64,000 nucleotides of DNA from Dinoroseobacter sp049800835. GTDB lineage: Bacteria > Pseudomonadota > Alphaproteobacteria > Rhodobacterales > Rhodobacteraceae. The stretch spans positions 147,037 to 211,036 of the forward strand of contig NZ_JBNAFU010000008.1 of NCBI RefSeq assembly GCF_049800835.1, given 5' to 3'. Shown here one piece after another: positions 17,429-27,674 of this stretch. Position 1 is the stretch's first letter; each line of letters begins with the position of its first letter. Both the position numbers and the translations under genes were made by a program. Below the pieces are notes generated by a model. It made no database searches, was not told the DNA's origin, and saw only the letters and a program-made list of their open reading frames with translations.

Positions 17429-17530
17429 TTAGAAGAGCGGATCGTTCTCGCGGTCTTCGCCTTCGGGGCCGTACATGTTGATTTCCATCCCGCACTCGAC
17501 TTCGCGGATGATCGGTTTGGTCCAAGCCAT
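17429..17530 (-). CDS. pqqA: PQQ precursor peptide PqqA
   Basis: A 33-residue ribosomal peptide from which PQQ is excised. It begins MAWTKPIIREVECGMEINM and contains the essential Glu-x3-Tyr pair (E16 and Y20 in GMEINMYGPE) that PqqE crosslinks. A strong GGAGG Shine-Dalgarno element stands about seven bases before the ATG, as expected for a peptide needed in large amounts. It is first in the pqqABCDE operon and the gap to pqqB is 24 bases. Too short for most ORF finders. Confidence 0.96.
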   Translation of the reverse strand: MAWTKPIIREVECGMEINMYGPEGEDRENDPLF

Positions 17531-17608
17531 GGGTGTTTCCTCCAAGATAAATACCACGCCACCCTATGCCGCGCGCGCAAGGGCGTCTGTTGGACCAAAG
17601 TCGCGCGT

Positions 17609-18463
17609 TTACCGCAGGCACGCGGCCATGAGGCGATAGACGATACTGGCGGCAGTGAAATCCCACGCGGTCTGGCCGTTCGGCGCAAGTTCCACCACGT
17701 CGAAGCCCACGCAGCGGCGGCCTTTCAGAGCGTTTTCAACCAGATGAAGGGCCTGGTAGTATCCGAGCCCGCCCGGTACGGGGGTTCCGGTGGCAGGCAT
17801 GATCGCGGGGTCGAGGCCGTCGACATCGAAGCTGACATAGACCAGCTCTGGAAAGTCATCCGGTAGATCGGCGTTGTGCGTGCCGTGAACCACAAGGTCC
17901 TCGGCGTCACGGTAAAACACGTTGCGGGCCGCGCGCTGCTCGGTTTCCTCGGCTGAAAGGGCGCGCACCCCAAACTGGGCAAGCCGAAATCCCGCATCTG
18001 TCAAAAGGTTCATGACAGATGCGTGGCTGTGCGGATCACCTTGATAGGCCACCCGCAGGTCCGCGTGCGCGTCGATCTGAAGAATGCCGACGGCCGCGTC
18101 ATGGGCGCGCGCCACGCCTGTCACCGCGCCATAGCTGAGCGAATGCTCGCCCCCCAGAACCACTGGGACAGCGCCGCCGCGAACGGCGGCTTCTGTTCGT
18201 GCAGCCAGCCGGTCCATGACGGCGGGCAGCGGGCCGTCGCACTCGAGCGCGGATTCCGTGAAAATTCCTTTTTCACAAGGTGTTGTGCCGAGGACTTCGC
18301 GTTCCAGCTCATCCGATGCCATCAGGATTGCAGCGGGTCCTCGCGCAGTTCCGCTCCCATAGGACACTGTGCGTTCCAGGGGCACGGGTATCACGCGGAA
18401 GCGCGCATGCGGGCCACGCTCGGCATCGGTCAATTCGCTGTCCAGAAACACCGTCTCACTCAT
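17609..18463 (-). CDS. speB: Agmatinase (ureohydrolase family)
   Basis: A 284-residue binuclear manganese ureohydrolase, here most likely agmatinase, releasing urea from agmatine to give putrescine. The family metal motifs are all present: GGEHSLSYG, QIDAHADLR and SFDVDGLDPAIMPATGTPVPGG. The ATG at 18463 overlaps the stop of the decarboxylase gene by four bases, fixing the start; the much longer open frame upstream is inside that gene. Arginase or guanidinobutyrase cannot be excluded from sequence alone, but the operon with arginine decarboxylase makes agmatinase the natural reading. Confidence 0.88.
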   Translation of the reverse strand: MSETVFLDSELTDAERGPHARFRVIPVPLERTVSYGSGTARGPAAILMASDELEREVLGTTPCEKGIFTESALECDGPLPAVMDRLAARTEAAVRGGAVPVVLGGEHSLSYGAVTGVARAHDAAVGILQIDAHADLRVAYQGDPHSHASVMNLLTDAGFRLAQFGVRALSAEETEQRAARNVFYRDAEDLVVHGTHNADLPDDFPELVYVSFDVDGLDPAIMPATGTPVPGGLGYYQALHLVENALKGRRCVGFDVVELAPNGQTAWDFTAASIVYRLMAACLR

Positions 18464-19640
18464 GACAGTCGACCCTTGAAGTCCGCGTAGTCGAATGACT
18501 TCACGATTTTCAACGCGTCGCTGTCTGAATTCCACAAGGCGATCGACGGCAGCGGCACCCCGTTGAACGTATTGGTCTTGACCATTGAATAATGCGCCTG
18601 ATCCAGAAACGCGAAACGGTCGCCCGGTGTCAGCGGTTTGGCAAAAGTGTAGTCCCCGATAACATCGCCGGCCAGGCAGGACGGGCCACCAAGACGATAG
18701 GTTGTGCCTTGCGCGACCTCGTTCAAAAGGGCTGGTCGATAGGGCGCCTCTATCACGTCCGGCATGTGGCATGTGGCAGAGATATCGACAATGGCGATGT
18801 TCACGTCGTTTGAGCCAAGGTCAAGAACCTCTCCCACCAGAATACCCGCATCCAATGCAACGGCTTCGCCGGGCTCCAGATAGAAATGCAGCCCCGTATC
18901 CCGTTTCAGCCTGCGCAGAAATGTACAAAGCCCATCACGGTCGTAGTCCGCGCGGGTGATGTGATGGCCGCCGCCGAAGTTGAACCATGTGATCCGTGCC
19001 AGCATGGGCTCAAGGCGCGGCGCGATTGCGGACCACGTACGGTCCAGTGGCTCGAACCCCTGTTCGCAAAGCGTATGCATGTGCAGCCCATCCACACCGT
19101 CAAGCATCTCGGGGCGCAATTGCGAAACGGGAAACCCCAGCCGCGAGCAGGGCGCAGCGGGATCGTATTTGACCACTTCACCTTCCGAGTGTTCCGGGTT
19201 GATCCGCAGGCCAACGCTGATCTTCCGTCCGCTTGAACGGATCTGCGGCAGAAATCGATCTTTCTGGGCGGGGGAGTTGAAGATGATGGTGTCGCTGAGC
19301 CCGAGGATCCGATCGAACTCCTGCGGTTTGTAACCGGCACAAAAAGTTGCGACCTCGCCGCCGTATTCCTCGCGCCCCAATTGTGCTTCGTAAAGCCCGC
19401 TGGCGCAGACCCCGTCGAGGTAGCGCGAAACCAAAGGGGCGAGCGAGAACATCGAAAACGCCTTCAGGGCGGCCAGCACCTGAGCGCCCGAGGCATCCGC
19501 CACGTTGCGCAGGATGCGCAAGTTGCGCTCGATCGCGACCTCGTCGACGACAAAGCAGGGGCTTGGGACACGGGTCAGGTCGAAATGGCGAAACGCGCCA
19601 GGATCCCCCGCCTGCGTCTGCATGAGCCCCGTTTCCGGCA

Positions 19641-19641
<1 letters not shown>
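18460..19641 (-). CDS. nspC: Carboxynorspermidine/carboxyspermidine decarboxylase
   Basis: A 393-residue PLP enzyme of the alanine-racemase-fold decarboxylases, converting carboxyspermidine to spermidine (or the nor-form). The PLP lysine is in LAALKAFSM (K60). Other fold motifs are WFNFGGGHHITR, which holds the phosphate-binding glycines, YLEPGEAVALDAG, and SCLAGDVIGDYTF with the catalytic cysteine contributed across the dimer. The first ATG at 19641 shares one base with the dehydrogenase stop (TGATG). A second ATG six codons later (19623) is a possible alternative. Its neighbours complete the pathway. Confidence 0.93.
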
Positions 19642-20852
<1,211 letters not shown>

Positions 20853-20881
20853 TGATCCCTCCATCCCGCGCGGGGCGCGGT

Positions 20882-22810
20882 TCATTCGTAGTAAGTATAG
20901 CCCGCAATCGACTCGCGAAACGCCCGCATCAGGTCGCGGCGTTCCGAACTTGCCAGCCGTCCGGCAGAGGTAGCGCTGTCGACGATCCTGCGAAACGCGG
21001 CGATGCAGTCGGTCGGATCGTATTCGACGTAAGACAGAACCTCGGCGATTGTGTCGCCTTCCTGCTCATGGGCCAGGTCGAACCCGCCTTCGGGCAAGAG
21101 CTCGATCGTGACGACGTTTGTATCACCGAACAGGTTGTGCAAATCACCAAGCGTTTCCTGATACGCACCGACGAAGAACACCCCCATGTAATACGGGTGA
21201 TCCTCTGGCAAAGAATGCACCGGCAACGCGCCAGCAACGCGGTCCGACAAAATGAACTGGTCGATCTTGCCATCGCTGTCACAGGTGATGTCGGACAGGA
21301 TCGCGCGACGGTCTGGCGTCTGGTCCAGCATCTGCAACGGTGTGATCGGATGCAGCTGGTCTATTGCCCAGACATCAGGGAGCGACTGAAAGAGCGAGAA
21401 GTTGCAGTGGTAGATATCGGACATCTCTTCCAGCTGCTCGTCCACGTCCGACCCATCCTCCACCTCAGCCGCCAACGCGCGGATGCGGGTCATCAGCCAC
21501 ATGTGCATGCGCTCGGCCCGTGCCATCTGGCGCAGATCGATGTAATTGCGCCGAAACAGGGCGCGCATCTCGTCCCGGTAGAATGTCGCATCGTTCAGAC
21601 ACTCCTGAAGCCGGTCTGCGGACAGGTATTTCGCCACAGCCGCGAGGTCGGTCATAAGGTGATGATCCCCCTCCTGCGGGTCGGCGGCGGACGGCGCATC
21701 ATACAGCGTGGCCTCCAGCACCGAGAATATCAGCATCGAACTGCTCGCCGCCACCGCGCGCCCGCTTTCGGTCACAAGAACCGGATGGGCGATCTGGGCT
21801 TCATCCATCGCATAGCCGACAAGTTCGACCACGTTGGTCGCATACTCGGCAACCGTGTAGTTGATCGAGTTTTCGGCCGCGCGCTTCTCACCGGTATAGT
21901 CGAACCCGAGGCCCCCGCCGAGGTCGAGGTGGGTCAGCGGTGCGCCCTCGCGCGTCATCTCGGTAAAATAGCGGCACGCCTCGGTCACGGACCGGCGGAC
22001 ATCATTCACATCCGGAACCTGCGACCCGAGATGGCTGTGCTGCAATTGCAGGCAATGCAGCATGTTCGCGTCGCGCAGCTTGTCCATGACGGTCACGAGC
22101 TGTTCGGTATTCATGCCGAAGGTTGACCGATCACCAGAGGATTTTGCCCATTTCCCGCCGACCGTGTTGGTCAGTTTCACGCGCACGCCCAGCATGGGTT
22201 CCACGTCCAGGTCCTTGCAAACCTCAATCACCGTGTCGGCTTCCTTGGGGCTCTCCAAAACGATGACAGTGTTGAATCCCAGCTTGCGCGACAAGGTGGC
22301 CAACTGGATGAACTCGGCGTCCTTGACGCCGTTGCAAACGATCAGCGCCTCGGGGGCCAGCCGATGGGACAGCGCGATCACCAGTTCCGGCTTGGAGCCG
22401 GCTTCCAGCCCGAAATTCATTTCTCGTCCGTATTCCACGATGCGGTCGACGACCTGCGCCTGCTGGTTCACCTTGATCGGAAAAACCCCGCGATACGTGT
22501 TGCGATATCCGGTCTTTTCGATTGCGTCTGTGAAGGCGCCGTTGACGTCCTGCATTGCGGCGCGCAGGTAGTCGCCCACCCTCAGCAGGAGGGGGGCTTC
22601 GATTCCGCGGGTTTGCAGATCAGCGACGATGTCGGGCAGGGACAACGGGGCAGCGTCCGGATTGAGAGGATTTCGAAGGGCCAGATCACCTGAGGGCAAC
22701 ACCTCGAAAAACCCATGTCCCCAACGATCAATCCCATACAGCTCCGCCGTTGCTTGCGCTGTGGTCGGGCTGTCGGTGCGGGTCAGAGCGGGCGAAACGG
22801 ATACGGTCAC
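20882..22810 (-). CDS. speA: Biosynthetic arginine decarboxylase
   Basis: An approximately 642-residue PLP enzyme (alanine-racemase fold with insertions) that makes agmatine from arginine. YRGVFPIKVNQQ holds the PLP lysine. LGLEAGSKPELV, HLDLGGGLGFDYTG and VTESGRAVAASSSMLIF are family hallmarks, and the C-terminal FVGAYQETLGDLHNLFGDTN matches SpeA. I place the start at the GTG at 22810, which has GAGAG nine bases upstream. An in-frame TTG at 22855 would add fifteen residues. It heads a four-gene operon with the carboxyspermidine enzymes and agmatinase. Confidence 0.93.
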   Translation of the reverse strand: MTVSVSPALTRTDSPTTAQATAELYGIDRWGHGFFEVLPSGDLALRNPLNPDAAPLSLPDIVADLQTRGIEAPLLLRVGDYLRAAMQDVNGAFTDAIEKTGYRNTYRGVFPIKVNQQAQVVDRIVEYGREMNFGLEAGSKPELVIALSHRLAPEALIVCNGVKDAEFIQLATLSRKLGFNTVIVLESPKEADTVIEVCKDLDVEPMLGVRVKLTNTVGGKWAKSSGDRSTFGMNTEQLVTVMDKLRDANMLHCLQLQHSHLGSQVPDVNDVRRSVTEACRYFTEMTREGAPLTHLDLGGGLGFDYTGEKRAAENSINYTVAEYATNVVELVGYAMDEAQIAHPVLVTESGRAVAASSSMLIFSVLEATLYDAPSAADPQEGDHHLMTDLAAVAKYLSADRLQECLNDATFYRDEMRALFRRNYIDLRQMARAERMHMWLMTRIRALAAEVEDGSDVDEQLEEMSDIYHCNFSLFQSLPDVWAIDQLHPITPLQMLDQTPDRRAILSDITCDSDGKIDQFILSDRVAGALPVHSLPEDHPYYMGVFFVGAYQETLGDLHNLFGDTNVVTIELLPEGGFDLAHEQEGDTIAEVLSYVEYDPTDCIAAFRRIVDSATSAGRLASSERRDLMRAFRESIAGYTYYE

Positions 22811-22905
22811 AAGTGGTCTCTCTATCGGCGCAAGTGAAGCTGACAGAAGCGGCAAAACACCGATTTCTGCAAGATGAAAGTGATCTGTCCCGGGTCAATT
22901 CCGGA

Positions 22906-23529
22906 TCAAATCGAGATGCCGCGCAGCACCATCTCAAGATGGCCCTCCATGAACGTCTGCACATCGAGAGGATCGATCTCAGAAAAGACCATATCGTGAA
23001 TGCAGTAGAACATTACCGGCGCGATCAGAAGCTGCGGAATTGCCGTTGCCGCACTTTCGCGGACCTCTCCACGTTCAATCCCCCTCGCGATGATCCGTTC
23101 CAGCAGAGCGCGTCCGCGGCTGAGGACCTGCGCATGGTACTTGTTGACGAGGGCGGGCATCTCGGGGCCTTCGGCGATGAGGATCCGCATGAGCGCGTTG
23201 TTCTTGCTGGTTGTCATCACGGAATAGAACTGACCGAACAAGGCCCGCAGCGTGTCTTCGGTGCTGGCGTCGCTCGATTGCACTTGTTGTGCCGCGTCTT
23301 GGGTGAAACTGATCATTGCATGGTCTGCGATGGCCAGAAACAACGCGTCTTTTCCATCGAAATAAAGGTACAGCGTAGCACGGGATACCCCAGCGCGTTT
23401 GGCGATGCGCGACAGGCTTGCGCGCGCGTAGCCGTGTGCGTGGAATTCCTCCAGCCCGGCATCGAGGATCTCTTGCGGTCTTTGATCCTTGCGGCGGCGG
23501 TAGGCGGGGGCTGTCGTCACGGTGTCCAT
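22906..23529 (-). CDS. TetR/AcrR family transcriptional regulator
   Basis: A 207-residue one-component repressor. The N-terminal helix-turn-helix is clear: RRKDQRPQEILDAGLEEF leads into ASLSRIAKRAGVSRATLYLYFDGKDALFLAI (about residues 35-65). The C-terminal ligand-binding half ends FSEIDPLDVQTFMEGHLEMVLRGI and is of the common AcrR C-terminal type. It is on the same strand as both the Pqi operon upstream (72-base gap) and speA downstream, so either could be its target. Control of the Pqi-type operon fits the usual pattern for envelope-stress transport, which is inference. Confidence 0.9.
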   Translation of the reverse strand: MDTVTTAPAYRRRKDQRPQEILDAGLEEFHAHGYARASLSRIAKRAGVSRATLYLYFDGKDALFLAIADHAMISFTQDAAQQVQSSDASTEDTLRALFGQFYSVMTTSKNNALMRILIAEGPEMPALVNKYHAQVLSRGRALLERIIARGIERGEVRESAATAIPQLLIAPVMFYCIHDMVFSEIDPLDVQTFMEGHLEMVLRGISI

Positions 23530-23601
23530 GACGTCAGAGTGCCAAACAGCAACGCGCGGGTCCAGCCCACCGTGGGCCGTGCCGATGGGCTGAATGGCTG
23601 T

Positions 23602-24165
23602 TCAGCGCGCGATGCTTCGGGCGATGGTATCGGAAAGCCGCGTCAGCGACCGACCAAGCGCATCCGCAACGGCATCCGGGCCGGTACCGGTCAACGGCTC
23701 CTGAATGGCGAACCGGCGCAGGAATTCCCGTGCCCCGCCCGAGGTGGACGTAACGGCATATTGGCCGCCGAACTCGAACACCCCATCGGCGCGCGCCAGC
23801 ACGCGGTCTACCGTTACCTGTACCCGCAGATCCGGCCCGTCAAACAGCGGCCAAGGCTCGACGGCGACGGTTGCCGTGGTGCCCAGATCAAGTCTGCGCG
23901 CCAGCGCCTGCGTCATTCCCACACGGGGTTCCTCAGCCCAAAGTGCACCGCTGACGGGGCGCAGGGCCGTGTCCGCGCCTTGCAGGAGGATATCTGGTTC
24001 CGCCGCATAGGAGGGCAGAACGATGTCTCGCACCTCGATCGTGCGTGCCCTGACCCCGATTTGCTCTGTCGCGGGCGGATCAGGCAAGAGGTACAGGTCG
24101 CTGTTGGCCGCACAGGCCGCGAGAGTGATCAGGGCAAGGACTGGCAAAAGGCGAAGGCGTGTCAT
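23602..24165 (-). CDS. pqiC: PqiC-type outer-membrane lipoprotein (ABC-type transport auxiliary, DUF330)
   Basis: A 187-residue lipoprotein. The signal peptide LLPVLALITLAACAAN ends in a lipobox (LAAC, lipidated cysteine near residue 18). The mature part starts YLLPDPPATEQIGVRARTIEVRDIVLP, as in PqiC/DUF330 proteins that sit in the outer membrane and receive lipid from the PqiB tunnel. The ATG at 24165 directly follows the PqiB stop with no spacing. It is the last structural gene of the pqi operon. Confidence 0.85.
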   Translation of the reverse strand: MTRLRLLPVLALITLAACAANSDLYLLPDPPATEQIGVRARTIEVRDIVLPSYAAEPDILLQGADTALRPVSGALWAEEPRVGMTQALARRLDLGTTATVAVEPWPLFDGPDLRVQVTVDRVLARADGVFEFGGQYAVTSTSGGAREFLRRFAIQEPLTGTGPDAVADALGRSLTRLSDTIARSIAR

Positions 24166-26229
24166 TCAGCGTCCTCGGATCAGGGAGTTGGGGTTACGCT
24201 CGATCGTGCGGGCCAGTTGCGAGATGGATCGCGCAGCCACGGTAATCTCACGCAGCACGTCCATCGCCTCTGTCATCAAATCCGATCGCGGGCCATAGGA
24301 CGCCGAAAGCGCCTGTATTTCGGCAAGAACGGCTTCGGTGCGGGCGACAAGTGGTGGCAGACCGTCGGCGGCCGTTTCCACCGAAGCCATGGTACTGCCC
24401 AGACCTTCGGCAACATCGGCCTCGCGCAGGCTGGCCAGCAGCAGTTCCAATTCGTCGAGGGAGGCGACAAGTGCCGCTGGCACGTCTTCCAGCCCTTCGT
24501 TGGACAGGAACGTGTCCGCCGACGCAAGTACCGCCCTGGCGGAGGTGACAAGCGCTTCGATTTCAAGCGCTGCGGCAGTTTCGGACAGGGTCGTCAGATT
24601 GTCCACGATCTCCGGCAGGCGGGCGCTGGCCTGCGCCACAGGATCCATGATCGTGTCGACCCGCGACAAGGCCGCCGTCAGCGCGGCAACGCTTCCGCTT
24701 TCACGCAATTCGGCCAGAATGGCGCGCAATTCGTCCACGGCCCCGAATGCCGTGCCGGGCAGGGCTCGTGTGTTTTCGTTGCCCAAGAGCTCACGCGCGT
24801 CGGTCAGCAGCGAAATCGCCTCGCTGGAGATTTGGCGCAGGTCTGCATCCGCAGCGAGGCTCTCGATACTGGCGAGTGTATCTGTGGCCTGAAGCAGAAA
24901 CTCCTCGAATGGCAGTTCGGCAACGCGGTCCATCAGGTTTTCGGCAGTCGAATTGAGGCTGCTCGCCGGGGCTGAAGTCATCGGGACGCGCGCAAATGGA
25001 TCGGCATCCCGGTCGAATACGGCGGTGTCGGGGTTGCGGACCATAGCCAGATCGATCCGCAACTCGGACGCGATCAAACCTGCGGAACTGACCCTCGCGC
25101 GCAAACCGCGGTCCACCTCTTCGGCAAGGTAATCGTACACCTCCTCGGAATCTGCGCCCTCGGTCAGGCCCAGTGCAACCGGGTCCAGCAAAAGAACCGC
25201 GACCTGTCTGCGTACGGGCCCGGACGCGGTATCGAATGAGCGTACGTAGCTTTCGGAGACATGCCCGACAGGCCGTCCGGTCGCGCGTACCTGCAATCCG
25301 GGCCGCAGGCCGGGGTTGTAGCTGTCCAATTGAATCGTTACGGGCACTTCGCCATCCACGGGGCGGGAGAAGGCGCTGGCGATGGCGGCCTCCTCCGACG
25401 CATAGACCTGAAAAACGGAGCCCGCGCCAAGTGCAGCGCCATCCTCATAGATCTGGTCGAACGCAACCCCGCCACTAAGCAGGGCTGCGAGGCTTTCGAT
25501 GTTTACCGAAAGGCCACCGCTGCCAAAACCGAACGAAACGCCCGAGGCATCCCAGAACCGTGTGCCTTCAGCCAGGTTCTGGTCGAATGGGCTTTCGATG
25601 AAGCCGCGGGCGATAATCGCCTGGCCACTGTTGCTCAGGCGTGGGGTGTCCAGCCGACCGACTGCGATACCGCGCAGCAGGATCGGCGCGCCGCCCTGAA
25701 GCTTGATCCCGGCGGGCACCTGCAACGTGATCTCGGTGCCTTCCTCGCCCGGGCGCAGGAATGGTGGGGATTCGAGCCCGGTGAAATCCCGCACTCCGGT
25801 TTCGGGAACGGCGTCCCACGCACCTTCGATGTAGACGCCGGAGACGACCGTGGACAACCCGGTCACGCCGCGCGCGGAAATCTCGGGCCGGACGACCCAG
25901 AAGGCTGCGTCATCATCGAGATAGGGCAGCACCTCGTTCCTCACGCGCACGCGGACGATCACGGTGTCCAGGTTCGCCCCGAACCGGATGTCTTCCACCT
26001 CGCCGATCACGACGTCGCGGAACTGCAAGGTGGTCTCGCCCGGCGTGATGCCGGCACCATTCTCGAAGCGGATATCGATCAGGGTCCCGCGTTCGCTGTA
26101 GGCTTGCCACGCCACCAGCAGCGACACGACAAGACCGATAACGGGCACCAGCCAGACCAGCGAAAGGTTGCGGAACACCGACTGGTTCGGAGCTTCGACC
26201 TCGGGGGGCGGAGGGGAGGTGTCTGTCAT
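24166..26229 (-). CDS. pqiB: PqiB-type MCE-domain lipid transport protein
   Basis: A 687-residue periplasm-spanning MCE protein. One N-terminal membrane anchor is visible (LSLVWLVPVIGLVVSLLVAW, about residues 22-41). It is followed by three MCE (MlaD) domains: the first opens GTLIDIRFENGAGITPGETTLQFRDVVIGEV, the second contains LQGGAPILLRGIAVGRLDTP and the third VPVTIQLDSYNPGLRPGLQVRATG. The long helical C-terminus, rich in repeated L-x-x-L/A patterns, would form the needle-like tunnel of PqiB. The start at 26229 overlaps the upstream PqiA-type gene by four bases. The family moves phospholipids between the membranes. Confidence 0.92.
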   Translation of the reverse strand: MTDTSPPPPEVEAPNQSVFRNLSLVWLVPVIGLVVSLLVAWQAYSERGTLIDIRFENGAGITPGETTLQFRDVVIGEVEDIRFGANLDTVIVRVRVRNEVLPYLDDDAAFWVVRPEISARGVTGLSTVVSGVYIEGAWDAVPETGVRDFTGLESPPFLRPGEEGTEITLQVPAGIKLQGGAPILLRGIAVGRLDTPRLSNSGQAIIARGFIESPFDQNLAEGTRFWDASGVSFGFGSGGLSVNIESLAALLSGGVAFDQIYEDGAALGAGSVFQVYASEEAAIASAFSRPVDGEVPVTIQLDSYNPGLRPGLQVRATGRPVGHVSESYVRSFDTASGPVRRQVAVLLLDPVALGLTEGADSEEVYDYLAEEVDRGLRARVSSAGLIASELRIDLAMVRNPDTAVFDRDADPFARVPMTSAPASSLNSTAENLMDRVAELPFEEFLLQATDTLASIESLAADADLRQISSEAISLLTDARELLGNENTRALPGTAFGAVDELRAILAELRESGSVAALTAALSRVDTIMDPVAQASARLPEIVDNLTTLSETAAALEIEALVTSARAVLASADTFLSNEGLEDVPAALVASLDELELLLASLREADVAEGLGSTMASVETAADGLPPLVARTEAVLAEIQALSASYGPRSDLMTEAMDVLREITVAARSISQLARTIERNPNSLIRGR

Positions 26230-26867
26230 TGGGTCTGTGGGGCTCCGTTCGCCCAGATGCGTTTCGGGTTGAAGCTTAGCGCTGAAAGCATTGTGAATGC
26301 GACAGAAAGAGCAAAGCAAATCGCGGCGATGCCGGGGTTGATGGTGGCTGCAAAATCCAATTGAACCAAGGTGGCGAGGATGGCAACGACAAACACGTCG
26401 ATCATGGACCACCGCCCGATGAACTCGACAATCTCATACAGGTGGAACCGGGCTCCAACCCGCATCTGGTCGTGGCGTTGCAGGCTGATCGCAAGATAGG
26501 CAATCGCAAAGAACTTGCTGATCGGGATCGCGACGCTGGCCAGAAACACGATGCCGGCAACGGCATAGGTACCGCCTTGGATAAGCTCGATCACGCCGCC
26601 GATGATCGTGCTTTCGTAAGTGTGGCCCAGGCTGGACGTCAGCAGCATCGGGTAGAGGTTGGCCGGGATATACGCCATCAACCCGACCAGCCACCACGCC
26701 CAGACTTTTTGCAGGCTGGGATCGCTGCGATCGGCGCGCAAGGCCCTTTTGCACCGGTCGCATCGCTTTGGCACCGGGGCCGCGTGCACCCGTCCGCAAC
26801 TCGGGCACCCGAACAGACCGCGGTCGGCGGCGGTCGTTATGCGCTGCGAAGTTCGAGGGTTTTCCAT
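26226..26867 (-). CDS. PqiA-domain membrane protein, second half-gene
   Basis: A 213-residue protein equal to one PqiA domain. It begins with a zinc-ribbon, FGCPSCGRVHAAPVPKRCDRCKRAL (two C-x2-C pairs), then four hydrophobic segments, among them WAWWLVGLMAYIPANLYPML and MIDVFVVAILATLVQLDFA. PqiA of E. coli carries two such domains in one chain; here they are separate genes. It overlaps the first half-gene by 31 bases and pqiB by four, so all are probably co-translated. It likely forms the inner-membrane end of the Pqi lipid path. Confidence 0.88.
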   Translation of the reverse strand: MENPRTSQRITTAADRGLFGCPSCGRVHAAPVPKRCDRCKRALRADRSDPSLQKVWAWWLVGLMAYIPANLYPMLLTSSLGHTYESTIIGGVIELIQGGTYAVAGIVFLASVAIPISKFFAIAYLAISLQRHDQMRVGARFHLYEIVEFIGRWSMIDVFVVAILATLVQLDFAATINPGIAAICFALSVAFTMLSALSFNPKRIWANGAPQTQ

Positions 26868-27496
26868 AGCGTCAACCGACACATGAACGTGTCTTTGTAG
26901 GTGTTTATCAGAACCAGCACGGCAAAAGCCCAAAAGGCCGGTCCAAGCGAGACATGCGCCAGCCCGGCGATCTTGATCAGTGCAACCGCCACGCCGACGA
27001 TGAACACCTCGGACATGGCCCAGGGTCTGATCCGTTCGTCGAACCGCAAGACCGCGCGCGCGTGACGCGCCGGGCGCCAGCCAAGGGCCATCGGACCGAT
27101 GACATACAAAACGGCCGTCAGTCGCAACAGCGGCAGAAAGATAACCAACGCGCCCACAGCCAGAGCGAGGCCCAGAAACGGACCGTCGGCAAAAACCAGT
27201 GCGACATCCAGAAGTGAGCTGCGTTGCGTGCGCCCGACCGCCGTCAGTTCGAGGAATGGAAAGAAGACTGCCGCTACCATCAGAATGAACGATGTGGTGG
27301 CGAGCATCACGATCCGTGTCATGGCCGTGTCATGCGGTGCGGTCAGCACCGTGTGACAGCGCAAGCACCGCGCGCGTGCACCGTTCTCGATCGCGGGCAT
27401 GCGGTAGAGCGCGTCGCAATTGGGGCAAGCGATCAGATCGGACAGGTCCACCCCTGCCTTCCCATCCGACACCGAAGTTTCCGCCGGAGAAGGCAT
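26837..27496 (-). CDS. PqiA-domain membrane protein, first half-gene
   Basis: A 219-residue PqiA-type membrane protein. The zinc-ribbon at the N-terminus is LIACPNCDALYRMP...ARCLRCHTVL (two C-x2-C pairs, about residues 23-52). Four hydrophobic segments follow (about 65-85, 100-130, 165-185 and 190-207), ending YKDTFMCRLTLW. The ATG at 27496 heads the operon; upstream in-frame codons extend far into non-coding sequence and are not used. It is divergent from the CIA30 gene with 178 bases between. Paired with the next gene it replaces a full-length PqiA. Confidence 0.87.
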   Translation of the reverse strand: MPSPAETSVSDGKAGVDLSDLIACPNCDALYRMPAIENGARARCLRCHTVLTAPHDTAMTRIVMLATTSFILMVAAVFFPFLELTAVGRTQRSSLLDVALVFADGPFLGLALAVGALVIFLPLLRLTAVLYVIGPMALGWRPARHARAVLRFDERIRPWAMSEVFIVGVAVALIKIAGLAHVSLGPAFWAFAVLVLINTYKDTFMCRLTLWKTLELRSA

Positions 27497-27674
27497 TTCA
27501 GAGCACGACTTCACAATAGGTTCGAAGGTACAGGGGTATGACCATGCCCTGTTGTCGCGCATCCGTCGCGATCTATCCACACCTTTTGCAGAACCGGCGG
27601 GCCGCACTTGCATTTTCGCACCGATCCGCGCCTGATGCAGCCCTGCCAATCCAAGTCCGAAACGGGGCGCATTC

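Noticed and set aside
22750..24975. Plus-strand open frame of 741 codons
   Set aside because: Runs antisense through speA, the TetR gene, pqiC and part of pqiB; low-complexity charged composition typical of shadows.
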